Shown here one piece after another: positions 54,343-63,270 of a stretch of DNA of 64,000 nucleotides (position 1 is its first letter; each line of letters opens with the position of its first letter). The DNA is taken from NCBI RefSeq assembly GCF_000174815.1, contig NZ_ACNN01000035.1, forward strand, positions 39,393 through 103,392. The letters are read 5' to 3'. The notes under the pieces were generated by a model. The model was not told the DNA's origin, did no database searches, and saw only the letters and a list, made by a program, of their open reading frames with translations. Source of the DNA: Porphyromonas endodontalis ATCC 35406 (GTDB lineage Bacteria > Bacteroidota > Bacteroidia > Bacteroidales > Porphyromonadaceae). A program made the position numbers and the translations under genes.

Positions 54343-55056
54343 GTGTCTATCCGTACCTATCGTTATGTACCTCCTAGGCGTTGGCAGACCTATCTCAAGG
54401 CTTGTTTGGAGATCCTTTATCCCCAGTACTGCCCGGTGTGCCATCATCTTCTTGCTCCCGAGATGGAGGGAATTTGTCCGGATTGCCTCCTCTCGCTCCC
54501 TCTCTATCACGATAAATTATTACATGCTGCCGACCGATTAGAAGGAGGAGTTTTCCCTTTTGATCAACTCCTAGCCGGCTACCAATTCAGTCGTAACAAC
54601 GCGGTGCAGGAGGTGGTACATAGTATCAAATACCAAAGAAATAGAGCCCTTGGGATTACCCTTGGGCGTGTTTTAGCTCATCGTTTTGCCCTTTCTCCAG
54701 CGCGTTACGACCTATTGATTCCTATTGCTACGCATCCCAAAAGAGAAGCCCTGAGGGGTTACAATCAAGCCGAAGCTATAGCCCGAGGGGTGAGTATGGC
54801 AAGTGGAATACCTGTTGCAAAAGAGACACTTATACGGAATGGGAGGCACAGCCAAACAATGCTGGGGCGTGAGGATCGCTTGCGCTCAATGGTAGGGGCA
54901 TTCTCCCTGTCGCGCGATGTGCCGGCGGAGGGGAGCCGCCTTCTGCTCGTTGATGATGTGCTTACTACGGGAGCAACCTTAGTGGCGGCTGCAGACACAT
55001 TGGCTCTCACAGCTCCCGAGAGCCTGACGGCTCTTGTACTCGCCGTGGATGAATAG
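54343..55056 (+). CDS. comF: ComF family phosphoribosyltransferase-like protein
   Basis: A 237-residue ComF/GntX-type protein. A zinc-binding double CxxC block near residues 29-49 (CPVC and CPDC) is followed by a phosphoribosyltransferase fold with the PRPP loop LLLVDDVLTTGATL (about 200-213). In transformable bacteria ComF is needed for DNA uptake; in others the role is unclear. Start is a GTG at 54343, needed to keep the zinc module; the next ATG would remove part of it. Last gene of the glycosyltransferase-prmC-recX unit. Confidence 0.88.
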   Translation: MSIRTYRYVPPRRWQTYLKACLEILYPQYCPVCHHLLAPEMEGICPDCLLSLPLYHDKLLHAADRLEGGVFPFDQLLAGYQFSRNNAVQEVVHSIKYQRNRALGITLGRVLAHRFALSPARYDLLIPIATHPKREALRGYNQAEAIARGVSMASGIPVAKETLIRNGRHSQTMLGREDRLRSMVGAFSLSRDVPAEGSRLLLVDDVLTTGATLVAAADTLALTAPESLTALVLAVDE

Positions 55057-55123
55057 CCCTTCCCTTTTTCAGCTAAAACTTGGCTGGTCATCGCAAAAGT
55101 CCCTTTGATTTTTATAGGTAAGA

Positions 55124-55195
55124 TTGGACTAAGTCCGAAATAAAATTCTATCTTTGCACTTGCTTTTGAGTTGGACTTTGTTCAAGTTAGTTGAA
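55124..55195 (+). promoter_or_regulatory. promoter with overlapping dyads before the TonB receptor
   Basis: A TATCTTTG box at 55149-55156. A dyad GGACT-A-AGTCC lies just upstream (55126-55136), and two further dyads lie downstream: TTGGAC-TTT-GTTCAA (55171-55185) and TTCAA-N5-TTGAA (55181-55195). TTGGACT is shared by the first two. This arrangement around a promoter suggests a repressor operator, possibly a Fur/Zur-type metal regulator. Confidence 0.45.
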
Positions 55196-55226
55196 GTTAA
55201 GCCGATAAAACAGGGTAAACCATAGG

Positions 55227-57617
55227 ATGGAATTTATCAGGATATTCTCTATAGCAAAGAGCCTTATCTCTATTCCCAATTCGTTTTTTGGGAAGTCTCG
55301 CTTTCACCTCTTTACTCTTCTCTTTCTCTCCGCTCCCTCTCTGTTGTGGGCGCAAAGAGGGGATAAAAACCCATCTTTTACCGTCGTAGTAGTGGAGGAG
55401 GGGAGTGAAGAACCTATCCCCGGGGCTTTGGTGCAGCTAGAGGGGCAACGAGCCCTCACAGATGGCGAGGGAAAAGTCGATTTTCCCTTCCCTCAAAAGG
55501 AGCGTTGCGAGGTGCTTGTTCGCATGGTTGGGTACAATGAGTATAAGAGCATCGTTAAGCCAAAAGCCAAAGGTCTACACTTACATCTCGTCCCTGTACG
55601 GCTTGATGAAGTGGTAGTCGTGGGCGATAAACCGCGTAGCGAGTCCACTACCATTGCGGTACGCCTCGGGGAGAATGCTTTGCGTAGTGAGGCCAAGAGC
55701 TCCCTTGCAAAGGTCTTGCAGGAGGTGCCGGGGATGAGTAGTATCAGCAGTGGTGCTACCATTATGAAGCCCGTAATACAGGGTATGCACAGTAGTCGTA
55801 TCCTCCTTATAAATAATGGAGTACGGCAAGAAGGGCAGCAATGGGGAGCCGACCATGCTCCTGAAGTGGATATCTCTACGGCAACGAGTGTTGAAGTAAT
55901 CAAGGGGGCTGAGTCTATTCGCTATGGAGCAGGAGCCATAGGAGGGGTTATTCTACTGGAGACAGCTCCTCTGCCCAAATGGGGAGAGCCTCTCAAGGGG
56001 CGACTCTCTCTCTCGGCAACATCTAACGACCGTGGGGCTGAGGTTAATGGAGATCTCTCGGGGAGCGTAGAGGCTCTTCGGGGATTGACCTGGCGCACGC
56101 AAGCCGCCTATTCGGTAGCCGGAGATTACGAAACTGCGAAGTATGTACTTAATAATACAGGAGCTAGAGAAGGTAGCTTTACGGGGGTGCTTGGCGTTGA
56201 TCGTCCTCGTTTTTCTACGGATTTATTCGTGAGTTACTATTCTTCTCAACTCGGTATTTTTACGGGTTCGCATATAGGTACCCTCGAAGATCTCTTGGAG
56301 CGATTTGAGTTGGGAGAGCCTCAAGTCTTCGCCCCTCGTAGCTATAAAATTGCAGCTCCCAAGCAAGAGGTACAGCATTGGCTTATGCGCCTATCGGGGG
56401 TGTACAAGCTAAAGCAGGGAGGTCTATTGCGGATGCAATATGACTTTCAGAACGATGATCGGCAGGAGTTTGAGATACGTGTCGGCTCCCTGGCGCATAA
56501 ACCTGCTTTGGGGCTTCTACTAGCAAGTCATGGAGCACAAGCCATTTGGGAATCTTCTAAAGAGCAACCCTTGCGTTTTGTTGTTGGTTCTAGTGCCCAA
56601 TTGCAGCAGAATAAAACGACCAATACCGGTACGGTGCCCCTTATCCCCAACTACGCCGGTCTTACATTTGGGGGATATGGTATTAGCAAATGGGTACGTC
56701 CCCGTTACGAGGTTGCTCTTGGGGTGCGTTACGATTATAAGTACCTCAATGCCCTAGGCTATGGGCTCTCGGGCGAGGAGTATGGAGGGGAGCATCACTA
56801 CAATAGTCCGTCGTTTTCGCTCTCGGGTCTTGTACGTCCTCTAGAGGGAGTTACCTTTTCTTCCAATCTTGGTTTGGCTTGGAGAGCCCCTGATGTCAAT
56901 GAGCTCTACAGCAAAGGTTTGCATCACGGAGCGGCAGCGTATGAGGAGGGGGATGCTACTCTGCAGCCCGAGGCTTCTTGGAAGTGGAATAACGAACTTC
57001 GCTATGTCAACTCTTGGATACATGCCTCTGCAACCGCTTTTTTGCAATCCATTGGCAACTATATTTTTGCAAGCCCCGAGCACGACCCCAATACGGGAGG
57101 CATTGCCGTGAAAGAGTTGGTAGCCGGGGTCTTTCCCATCTTCCGCTATCGGCAAGTAGATGCTCGCTTTTGGGGTGGGGATGTACAACTGAGGGTGCAC
57201 CCATTCAAGGGTTGGGAATACACTTTCGAAGGGCAGTGGATTCGCGCTATAGAACGCAAAACCGGGGGATATTTACCCTATATCCCTTCCGATCGCTACC
57301 GCCAGTCTATCCAATGGAAGAGCCATAATCTCTTCCCCCACAACCAATTCTCGTTTGGGTTGGATTGGGTTTTTGTCACAAAGCAGCGGAGGTTTGACCC
57401 CTCAATAGACTTTTTACCCACGACGCCAGATGCCTATCATTTGCTGGGAGCATCGGCAGAGTATACCCACACTATGAGTCAAGGTAGATCGTGGAAGGTA
57501 TCGTTGCGTGCGGAGAATCTGCTTAACGCGCTCTACAAAGAGTACACGAATAGGTTTCGCTACTTTGCCCATGAGAAGGGGCGAGATGTGCAACTTATCC
57601 TAGGTTACTACTTCTAG
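55227..57617 (+). CDS. TonB-dependent receptor, probably for metal uptake
   Basis: A 796-residue outer-membrane receptor. Signal peptide (LFTLLFLSAPSLLWAQ), a carboxypeptidase-regulatory-like domain (about 50-125), a plug (VVVVGDKPRSES, QGMHSSRILLINNGV, EVIKGAESIRYGAGAIGGVILLE, about 128-250) and a 22-strand barrel ending in GYYF. The plug order GADHAPEVD followed by IRYGAGAIGG resembles zinc receptors of the ZnuD type from memory. Histidine-rich loops include LHHGAAAYEEG and PEHDPNTGG. The two following genes encode lipoproteins, one with a His-rich segment, so the three probably form one uptake operon. Metal and regulation are inferred. Confidence 0.9.
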   Translation: MEFIRIFSIAKSLISIPNSFFGKSRFHLFTLLFLSAPSLLWAQRGDKNPSFTVVVVEEGSEEPIPGALVQLEGQRALTDGEGKVDFPFPQKERCEVLVRMVGYNEYKSIVKPKAKGLHLHLVPVRLDEVVVVGDKPRSESTTIAVRLGENALRSEAKSSLAKVLQEVPGMSSISSGATIMKPVIQGMHSSRILLINNGVRQEGQQWGADHAPEVDISTATSVEVIKGAESIRYGAGAIGGVILLETAPLPKWGEPLKGRLSLSATSNDRGAEVNGDLSGSVEALRGLTWRTQAAYSVAGDYETAKYVLNNTGAREGSFTGVLGVDRPRFSTDLFVSYYSSQLGIFTGSHIGTLEDLLERFELGEPQVFAPRSYKIAAPKQEVQHWLMRLSGVYKLKQGGLLRMQYDFQNDDRQEFEIRVGSLAHKPALGLLLASHGAQAIWESSKEQPLRFVVGSSAQLQQNKTTNTGTVPLIPNYAGLTFGGYGISKWVRPRYEVALGVRYDYKYLNALGYGLSGEEYGGEHHYNSPSFSLSGLVRPLEGVTFSSNLGLAWRAPDVNELYSKGLHHGAAAYEEGDATLQPEASWKWNNELRYVNSWIHASATAFLQSIGNYIFASPEHDPNTGGIAVKELVAGVFPIFRYRQVDARFWGGDVQLRVHPFKGWEYTFEGQWIRAIERKTGGYLPYIPSDRYRQSIQWKSHNLFPHNQFSFGLDWVFVTKQRRFDPSIDFLPTTPDAYHLLGASAEYTHTMSQGRSWKVSLRAENLLNALYKEYTNRFRYFAHEKGRDVQLILGYYF

Positions 57618-57644
57618 AATAACAAAACAAATAGATATACGACA

Positions 57645-58328
57645 ATGAAAAAACTGCTCTGTACAACTTTCGCTACTGCCCTATTTGTGCTCCTGTTTTC
57701 CCTTAGTTCTTGTGGAAAAATTACCCCGGAAAAGCCGATAAATCAGGCAAAAGAGCGTGGGCATGAGGTACCCTATAGTACCGATTTTATCTTTACCCCT
57801 TGTGAAGTGGCAGATACAACAGCCCTCTTTGTGGATAAGATTACGAATAAGGGCTCCTCTTCTACATGGAGCTTCTCCAATGAAAAAGCAAATCACACAC
57901 CTCTTGCACTAAAGCGAGGTCAATGGTATCACTTAGAAATTGTGCTGCGTAATGCCTCCGGCTCTGATATCAATGCTCAATACATTACCCCAGAGCAGGC
58001 GGCTCTACATCAGTTCTTTTTTATAAGTCGAGAGCTTAAAGACGAAGCCAAGAAAACCTATCGCACCATACCAAGTGCTATCACCTATAAGTATGCAGAG
58101 ACGCTGCAACTTGAGGGGAAGCGTAACCCGATTGGGCTAGAGGGTGCCTTCTATGTACATCCCAATGCCACTCTGGATCACTTTTTCTTGAATGTGGTAT
58201 TGGTACATGTATTGCCTCCCTCGACAAAGATTAACCGAACAACAAACTCTTTTTATCCCTTCGATCAACCTGCTCGCACTATGGGTACACGCGATCTTGA
58301 GTTGTACATTCCAATAGACCTACAATAA
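57645..58328 (+). CDS. lipoprotein of the TonB receptor operon
   Basis: A 227-residue lipoprotein: signal and lipobox LLFSLSSC (Cys at about residue 23), then a mostly beta protein. It contains TPEQAALHQFFFISRELK, similar to the HQFFF segment in lipoproteins that accompany metal-type TonB receptors in Bacteroidetes (from memory), and ALKRGQWYHLEIVLRN. I cannot name a family. It is 27 bp after the receptor and 20 bp before another lipoprotein. Likely on the cell surface or in the periplasm as a substrate-binding partner. Confidence 0.8.
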   Translation: MKKLLCTTFATALFVLLFSLSSCGKITPEKPINQAKERGHEVPYSTDFIFTPCEVADTTALFVDKITNKGSSSTWSFSNEKANHTPLALKRGQWYHLEIVLRNASGSDINAQYITPEQAALHQFFFISRELKDEAKKTYRTIPSAITYKYAETLQLEGKRNPIGLEGAFYVHPNATLDHFFLNVVLVHVLPPSTKINRTTNSFYPFDQPARTMGTRDLELYIPIDLQ

Positions 58329-58348
58329 CTAAGTGATAGAAACGCAAT

Positions 58349-59299
58349 ATGAGGAGATCTGTTTTTGCGACTCTTTTATTGTCGGTAGCTTTCTCTCTAG
58401 GGTTCTCTAGTTGTAGCAACGATCCTAAGCCCAATATGTCGAGCTTTGTTTTGCCCGATAAGATCAGCATTGAGATGCATTGTGGTCACTTGCATGGGGC
58501 TGAGTTCCATGGGGATCCTTCCTATCTCAATATTGGTTTCCCCGACAAGGGGGTGCAAAAGGTAGATTTCAAACTCAATGCTGATGGCAAAGGGTATAGT
58601 ATAGCCGGAGGGAACAACCCTGTCCGTTGGAAGTCGAACGTGATTTGGTCTCTGGAGCTTACTTGCTACGATAAGGAGGGTAAGCGTGTCAATAATATGT
58701 TTGTGAAGGAGGGGGCTGAGGATCTATTCCAACTCTTCATCACGGTAGACAATATCCGTAAATACACCCCAGGGAGTAAGGTTGAGGGGCCTCTAGTGAA
58801 TACAACTTTCGAAAAGGTGGGGGCGAAGTTTGTGTATCGCGATACTCATCCAGAAGATCGAATGTTTGGGTATAGCCCCCCTGGTGAAAACTATGAGGTA
58901 AAGCTCTCTCGTAAGCAGTTGGGGCTAAAGGGGTATTTCGATGATCCGGAGACTCTCGAGGAGAGTAACCCTTTTATCGGACTTCGTGATAAGCATCTCT
59001 CTTACGATCTTCACCTCCGTATGGTGCGCTTTGCAACCCCTAAAAAGAAGAGACCTAATGGCTCTTTCCGCTCTGCGTATGCTTGGGAGGAAGCTTTTTC
59101 TGCACTCTCTGTTTTTGAGCTAACAATCCCCATTCGAGTGGTGACAAAGCGCCCCTCTGATGATCCTAAAACGTTGGAAGAATATCTTAATGACCTCGCT
59201 GCCGAGTACGAAATGTCCAGAGAGGATATAGAGGATCTCTATAAAGAATCGTGGGATGTGCCTATAGAGGGAGAGGGGGCTGAGAAGTATTACATGTAA
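58349..59299 (+). CDS. lipoprotein with histidine-rich segment
   Basis: A 316-residue lipoprotein with signal and lipobox FSLGFSSC (Cys at about residue 22). Just after it lies IEMHCGHLHGAEFHGD (about residues 41-56), with four His and one Cys in 16 residues, a likely metal-binding site. The rest is beta-rich and without a known family (KGVQKVDFKLNADGKGYS, LSYDLHLRMVRFATPKKKR), with an acidic C-terminus. It is the last gene of the receptor operon. A metal-binding surface lipoprotein is the best guess. Confidence 0.8.
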   Translation: MRRSVFATLLLSVAFSLGFSSCSNDPKPNMSSFVLPDKISIEMHCGHLHGAEFHGDPSYLNIGFPDKGVQKVDFKLNADGKGYSIAGGNNPVRWKSNVIWSLELTCYDKEGKRVNNMFVKEGAEDLFQLFITVDNIRKYTPGSKVEGPLVNTTFEKVGAKFVYRDTHPEDRMFGYSPPGENYEVKLSRKQLGLKGYFDDPETLEESNPFIGLRDKHLSYDLHLRMVRFATPKKKRPNGSFRSAYAWEEAFSALSVFELTIPIRVVTKRPSDDPKTLEEYLNDLAAEYEMSREDIEDLYKESWDVPIEGEGAEKYYM

Positions 59300-59526
59300 T
59301 CTCTTTCGTTTCCATACTTAATCGTCTATATTGAGCCCCTTTACCTTGGAGTCGTTTTTCATACCGCTCTCTAGGGTAAAGGGGGCTTTTTCTCTCCACT
59401 GAATGGGAGGTCGAAAGGCTCGGATCGTGGCCATTTCTTCTCCCTCTTCCTAGTCCTGTTTACAGGATGGGGGATAGGGTTGTGTAGAGTACTAACGAGG
59501 AATGTAGTACCTTTACGTACAGAACA

Positions 59527-59988
59527 ATGAAGATGAACGAGAATAAAAACCGACCGAGTCTCCTCACAGCCGAGCGATACCACGATATCAGCATGGGGCA
59601 TCGCGTTGTAGGGCACGAGAGCAAGTGCCGCCATCTACATGGGCATAACTATCGTATCCACTTTGTTTGTACAGCTCCTGAGCTAGACGCCTTGGGGCGT
59701 GTGATAGACTTTGGTGTGATCAAAGAACGCCTTTGTCTCTGGGTAGAGGAGGCTTGGGATCATAAAATGATGCTTTGGCAAGAAGATCCTCTTCTACCTC
59801 AATTGAAGGAGATTGCCCCCGAGGATTTGGTGATAGTTCCTTTCAATCCAACGGCGGAGGCGATGGCTCGTTATTTGGTGGAGGAGGTCGCTCCCCACAA
59901 TTTGGAGGGTACGGGTGTTACTCTGGTGGCCTGTACTGTAGAAGAGACCGCCAAGTGCCGTGCGTCTTACCGCCTATTGCCATGCTAG
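59527..59988 (+). CDS. queD: 6-carboxytetrahydropterin synthase (QueD-like)
   Basis: A 153-residue member of the 6-pyruvoyltetrahydropterin synthase family, converting dihydroneopterin triphosphate in the queuosine pathway. Zinc ligands and catalytic residue are in SMGHRVVGHESKCRHLHGHNYRI (His near 25, Cys near 33, H-x-H-G-H near 35-39), and ETAKCRASY is at the end. It overlaps queE by 7 bp, which strongly supports queuosine synthesis. ATG at 59527 or 59533. Confidence 0.9.
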   Translation: MKMNENKNRPSLLTAERYHDISMGHRVVGHESKCRHLHGHNYRIHFVCTAPELDALGRVIDFGVIKERLCLWVEEAWDHKMMLWQEDPLLPQLKEIAPEDLVIVPFNPTAEAMARYLVEEVAPHNLEGTGVTLVACTVEETAKCRASYRLLPC

Positions 59989-60593
59989 ACCATCTCGAAC
60001 TTCCTGTAAACGAGATATTCTATTCCCTACAAGGGGAGGGGGCACAAGTGGGGCTTCCGATGGTATTTATACGTTTGAGTAGTTGTAACCTTCGTTGCAG
60101 CTATTGCGATACGGATTTTTCTTCTTTTACCCCAATGTCGTTGGAGGCAATTGTTGCAGAGCTTGCCTCTTTCCCCACGCATAATATCCTTTGGACAGGG
60201 GGGGAGCCTACCCTGCATCTTACCGAAGAGGTGGTCGGATTTTTCCATCAAAAGGGGTATAGACAGAGCATTGAAACCAATGGTACACGCCCTGTACCTC
60301 GTGGAATTGACTACATCACGTGCAGTGCCAAGCCCGAGTCCTTTCCTCATTTGTGGGAGAATTTTCCCCATGGTGTGGATGAGTGGCGTTTCCCCTTTGG
60401 AGCATCAGCTCCATTACCACCTGCAATAGAGAGCCTTCCGCCGGCACGCACCTACTGCTTAAGTCCTATTTACGAACCGGGAGAAGCAATATTGCAACCT
60501 CCTCATGCGTTGGAAGAGTGTATTGAGTATATCAAGCAACACCCTACATGGCGTCTAAGCATACAACTCCACAAAATCATTGGTATTCAGTAG
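59982..60593 (+). CDS. queE: 7-carboxy-7-deazaguanine synthase (QueE)
   Basis: A 203-residue radical SAM enzyme that makes the 7-deazaguanine ring. The N-terminal EIFYSLQGEGAQVGLPMVFIR precedes the iron-sulfur cluster motif CNLRCSYC (C-x3-C-x2-C) and DTDF. LWTGGEPTLH follows. The protein is short but typical of the Bacteroidetes form. Start is the ATG at 59982, just before the queD stop. The longer frame to 59775 would overlap queD. queC and the rest of the pathway are not in the window. Confidence 0.92.
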   Translation: MLDHLELPVNEIFYSLQGEGAQVGLPMVFIRLSSCNLRCSYCDTDFSSFTPMSLEAIVAELASFPTHNILWTGGEPTLHLTEEVVGFFHQKGYRQSIETNGTRPVPRGIDYITCSAKPESFPHLWENFPHGVDEWRFPFGASAPLPPAIESLPPARTYCLSPIYEPGEAILQPPHALEECIEYIKQHPTWRLSIQLHKIIGIQ

Positions 60594-62623
60594 CTCTTCT
60601 TGTTGGGGCTTTCTTTTTCTTGCTCTTGCTTGGGGGGTGTGCAGCGCGTAAAATACGTGATGCGGAGTATGCACACAAGGCGGGGCGTTACGGAGAGGCT
60701 GCCGAGATGTACCGTGAGCTCTATCGCAAGCAGACTCGCAAAGACAAAGAGAAAAAGGCGTTTTTTGCTTTTCGTGCCGCAGAAAATTATCGTTTGGCAC
60801 GCAATGCGCAGAGGGCCAAATCCTTTTATATTTCGGCGCGCTCTTATCAGTATCCGGATTCCATTGTGCTTTTGCGACTTGCGGAGATGGAGCAACGCCT
60901 AGGGCGCACTCGGGATGCGCTTGTAGATTACGAGGCCTTTTGTGCTCTTTATCCCAATGATTACTTTGCCAATTTGGGGAGAGAGTGTTGCCTGCAAATA
61001 GACGCTTTGCGTTCCAATCCTTCTCACTATCAAGTGCGTTTGGCACGCAACTTGAATTCGTCTCGAAGTGATTTTGGAGGGGCTTTTTTGCCCGATGGGA
61101 GTGCTTTTATTTATTCTTCGGCTCGTAACAAAAACCCTGAGATAGAGAACAGTGCCATCACGGGGGAGAAGCCTAATGACCTCTACTATATCCACCAAGA
61201 TGCCCAAGGACGATGGTCTCGCCCCGATAGTATCTCCGGAGGTATCAATACCTCTAATGACGAAGGGATGCCTGCTGTTTCTCCCGATGGTAACACCCTT
61301 TATTATACGATGGCGGAGTATAGCGATCTTTACGACAGAACTGCCAAAATCTATAAGTCCTCAAAAAGTGGAGAAGGAGGATGGAGTGCAGGCAAAGAAT
61401 TGGAGATCTGGAGCGATACGTTGCGTATGGCGGCTCATCCAGCCCTCTCGGTTTCGGGAGAGAAACTCTACTTTGTGAGTGAGGGAGGGTATGGAGGTAA
61501 AGATATTTATTACATCAACGTAGAAGAGATCGGGAGTGCTGTACCTACCAATATAGGAGGAGCGATCAATACTCCCGGTAATGAAATCTCTCCTTTTGCT
61601 GTGGGGGATAGTACGCTCTATTTTGCTTCAGATGGTCATCCCGGCCTAGGAGGATACGATCTCTACCGGGCCACGTTGCAGTCATCGGGGGAGTGGCTTT
61701 GCGAACATCTTGGCGCGCCTCTTAATTCTCCCCAGGATGATTATGCCATGACCCTTAACCCTAAGCCGGATAAGAATAATACGAGCGAAGGTTATTTTTC
61801 CTCTTCTCGTCAGGATGCATGGGGGCGTCCACATCTTTGGTCTTTTACCCAACCTGCTATTCTTACGATTCTGGAGGGTTTTGTTTCAGACCGCGAGGGG
61901 AATCCTATTGCAGGGGCATTTGTACGTGTTGTAAGTGAGACGAATCCCGAGACTCCTCTTGTGGCTACTACCCACGCCGATGGCTACTACTCATTAGATA
62001 TAGGGGGGGGGACGCGTTATGTTCTCTTAGCAGGCGCCGATAAATACTTACGTGCCTATTCTTCTTTTGAGAGTGATGTTGCTACCGAAGATGCCGTTTA
62101 TGCCATTGATTTTACACTTGCTTCCTCTGTAGTGAGCGAAGTGTTCCAAGACATATTCTATGCCTTCGATAGTGCAGATTTATTGCCGGAGAGCAAGGTT
62201 GCTCTAGATCAGATTGCCAAGATACTACAAGATAATCCTGAGGTCGTGGTTGAGCTTTCGTCTCATGCTGATCGTGTGGGATCCGATGCCTACAATTTAG
62301 GTCTTAGTGATAGGCGTGCGCGAGCTGTAGTGGATTATTTAAAGGGGAAAGGGATTCCAGCCGATCAGTTGCAACCCAAGGGATATGGGAAGTCACGTCC
62401 TAGAGTGATATCTTCAGCCCTTCATGTCCTTTACCCCCAATTCCCCGAAGGTACGATACTTGACGAAGCATTCGTTACTGCCCTTAGTGAAGAGGATAAG
62501 AAAATAGCAGATGCCCTAAATAGACGCACAGAATTTATTGTTATAGATCGAGTGGAGGGAGCCTCGGAGTCTACGGATGAGGTGGGGGAAGAGAATACCC
62601 CTAAAGTTACTCCCGAGGAATAA
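60548..62623 (+). CDS. porE: PorE-like OmpA-family protein of the type IX secretion system
   Basis: A 691-residue lipoprotein with the domain order known for PorE: lipobox LLLLGGC (Cys near residue 31), TPR-like helices (about 35-150, AEMYRELYRKQT), a WD40-type propeller (PD40 motifs such as FLPDGSAFIYSSAR, AVSPDGNTLYYT, SGEKLYFVSEGGYGG; about 165-440), a carboxypeptidase-like domain (about 445-525) and a C-terminal OmpA domain (about 540-665, FDSADLLPESKVALDQIA, LSDRRARAVVDYLKGKGI). The OmpA domain holds the outer-membrane complex to peptidoglycan. The start overlaps the end of queE by 46 bp. Confidence 0.88.
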   Translation: MASKHTTPQNHWYSVALLVGAFFFLLLLGGCAARKIRDAEYAHKAGRYGEAAEMYRELYRKQTRKDKEKKAFFAFRAAENYRLARNAQRAKSFYISARSYQYPDSIVLLRLAEMEQRLGRTRDALVDYEAFCALYPNDYFANLGRECCLQIDALRSNPSHYQVRLARNLNSSRSDFGGAFLPDGSAFIYSSARNKNPEIENSAITGEKPNDLYYIHQDAQGRWSRPDSISGGINTSNDEGMPAVSPDGNTLYYTMAEYSDLYDRTAKIYKSSKSGEGGWSAGKELEIWSDTLRMAAHPALSVSGEKLYFVSEGGYGGKDIYYINVEEIGSAVPTNIGGAINTPGNEISPFAVGDSTLYFASDGHPGLGGYDLYRATLQSSGEWLCEHLGAPLNSPQDDYAMTLNPKPDKNNTSEGYFSSSRQDAWGRPHLWSFTQPAILTILEGFVSDREGNPIAGAFVRVVSETNPETPLVATTHADGYYSLDIGGGTRYVLLAGADKYLRAYSSFESDVATEDAVYAIDFTLASSVVSEVFQDIFYAFDSADLLPESKVALDQIAKILQDNPEVVVELSSHADRVGSDAYNLGLSDRRARAVVDYLKGKGIPADQLQPKGYGKSRPRVISSALHVLYPQFPEGTILDEAFVTALSEEDKKIADALNRRTEFIVIDRVEGASESTDEVGEENTPKVTPEE

Positions 62624-62664
62624 ATCCATCCGCGCTTGCTCTCTTTTAAGTCTATTAGTTGGAA

Positions 62665-63222
62665 ATGATACAATACAAAGAATTAGAAATTCCAGGAGTT
62701 TGGCTCCTCACGCCTCAGGTTTTTGGAGATGAGCGTGGCTCTTTTACCGAAGTTTTACGTTTCCCTGAGTTTGCCGAGAAGGTCTCGCCTTGTCCCTTTA
62801 TTCAAGAAAATGAGTCTTTTTCTACCCGAGGGGTACTGCGAGGACTACACCTGCAACATGGCTCGGCTGCCCAAGCAAAACTCGTGCGTTGCATCCATGG
62901 GGAGGTGATAGATGTAGCCGTAGACCTTCGGTTGCAGAGTCCAACCTTCGGTCGTCATGTCGCCGTTCGTCTCTCTGGTACAACCAAGCAGCAGCTTTAC
63001 ATTCCTCGGGGCTTTGCCCATGGTTATCTTGTGGTGAGCGACGAAGCTATTTTTTCTTACAAGGTAGATAATGGTTATTCCCCTCAAGACGAATGTCATC
63101 TTTATCCCTTTGAGCCTGAGATTGGGGTTGATTGGCTACAATATGGAGTGCCTAGAGAGCAGTTAATCCTTTCTCCCAAAGATTTGGCAGGCTCTAGTTT
63201 GCAGCAATATCTTAGGGGTTAG
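62665..63222 (+). CDS. rfbC: dTDP-4-dehydrorhamnose 3,5-epimerase
   Basis: A 185-residue cupin-like epimerase of dTDP-L-rhamnose synthesis. Typical motifs: ELEIPGVWLLTPQVFGDERGSFTE, RGVLRGLHLQHG (with catalytic His), GEVIDVAVDLR and RGFAHGYLVVSD. ATG at 62665 is taken; a TTG two codons earlier is less likely. The other rhamnose genes (rfbA, rfbB, rfbD) are not in the window. Confidence 0.94.
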   Translation: MIQYKELEIPGVWLLTPQVFGDERGSFTEVLRFPEFAEKVSPCPFIQENESFSTRGVLRGLHLQHGSAAQAKLVRCIHGEVIDVAVDLRLQSPTFGRHVAVRLSGTTKQQLYIPRGFAHGYLVVSDEAIFSYKVDNGYSPQDECHLYPFEPEIGVDWLQYGVPREQLILSPKDLAGSSLQQYLRG

Positions 63223-63270
63223 ATGTTTCCCTATTGGTTCTCTTTTCTTTCTTCTTAGGCTCGACGCCAA

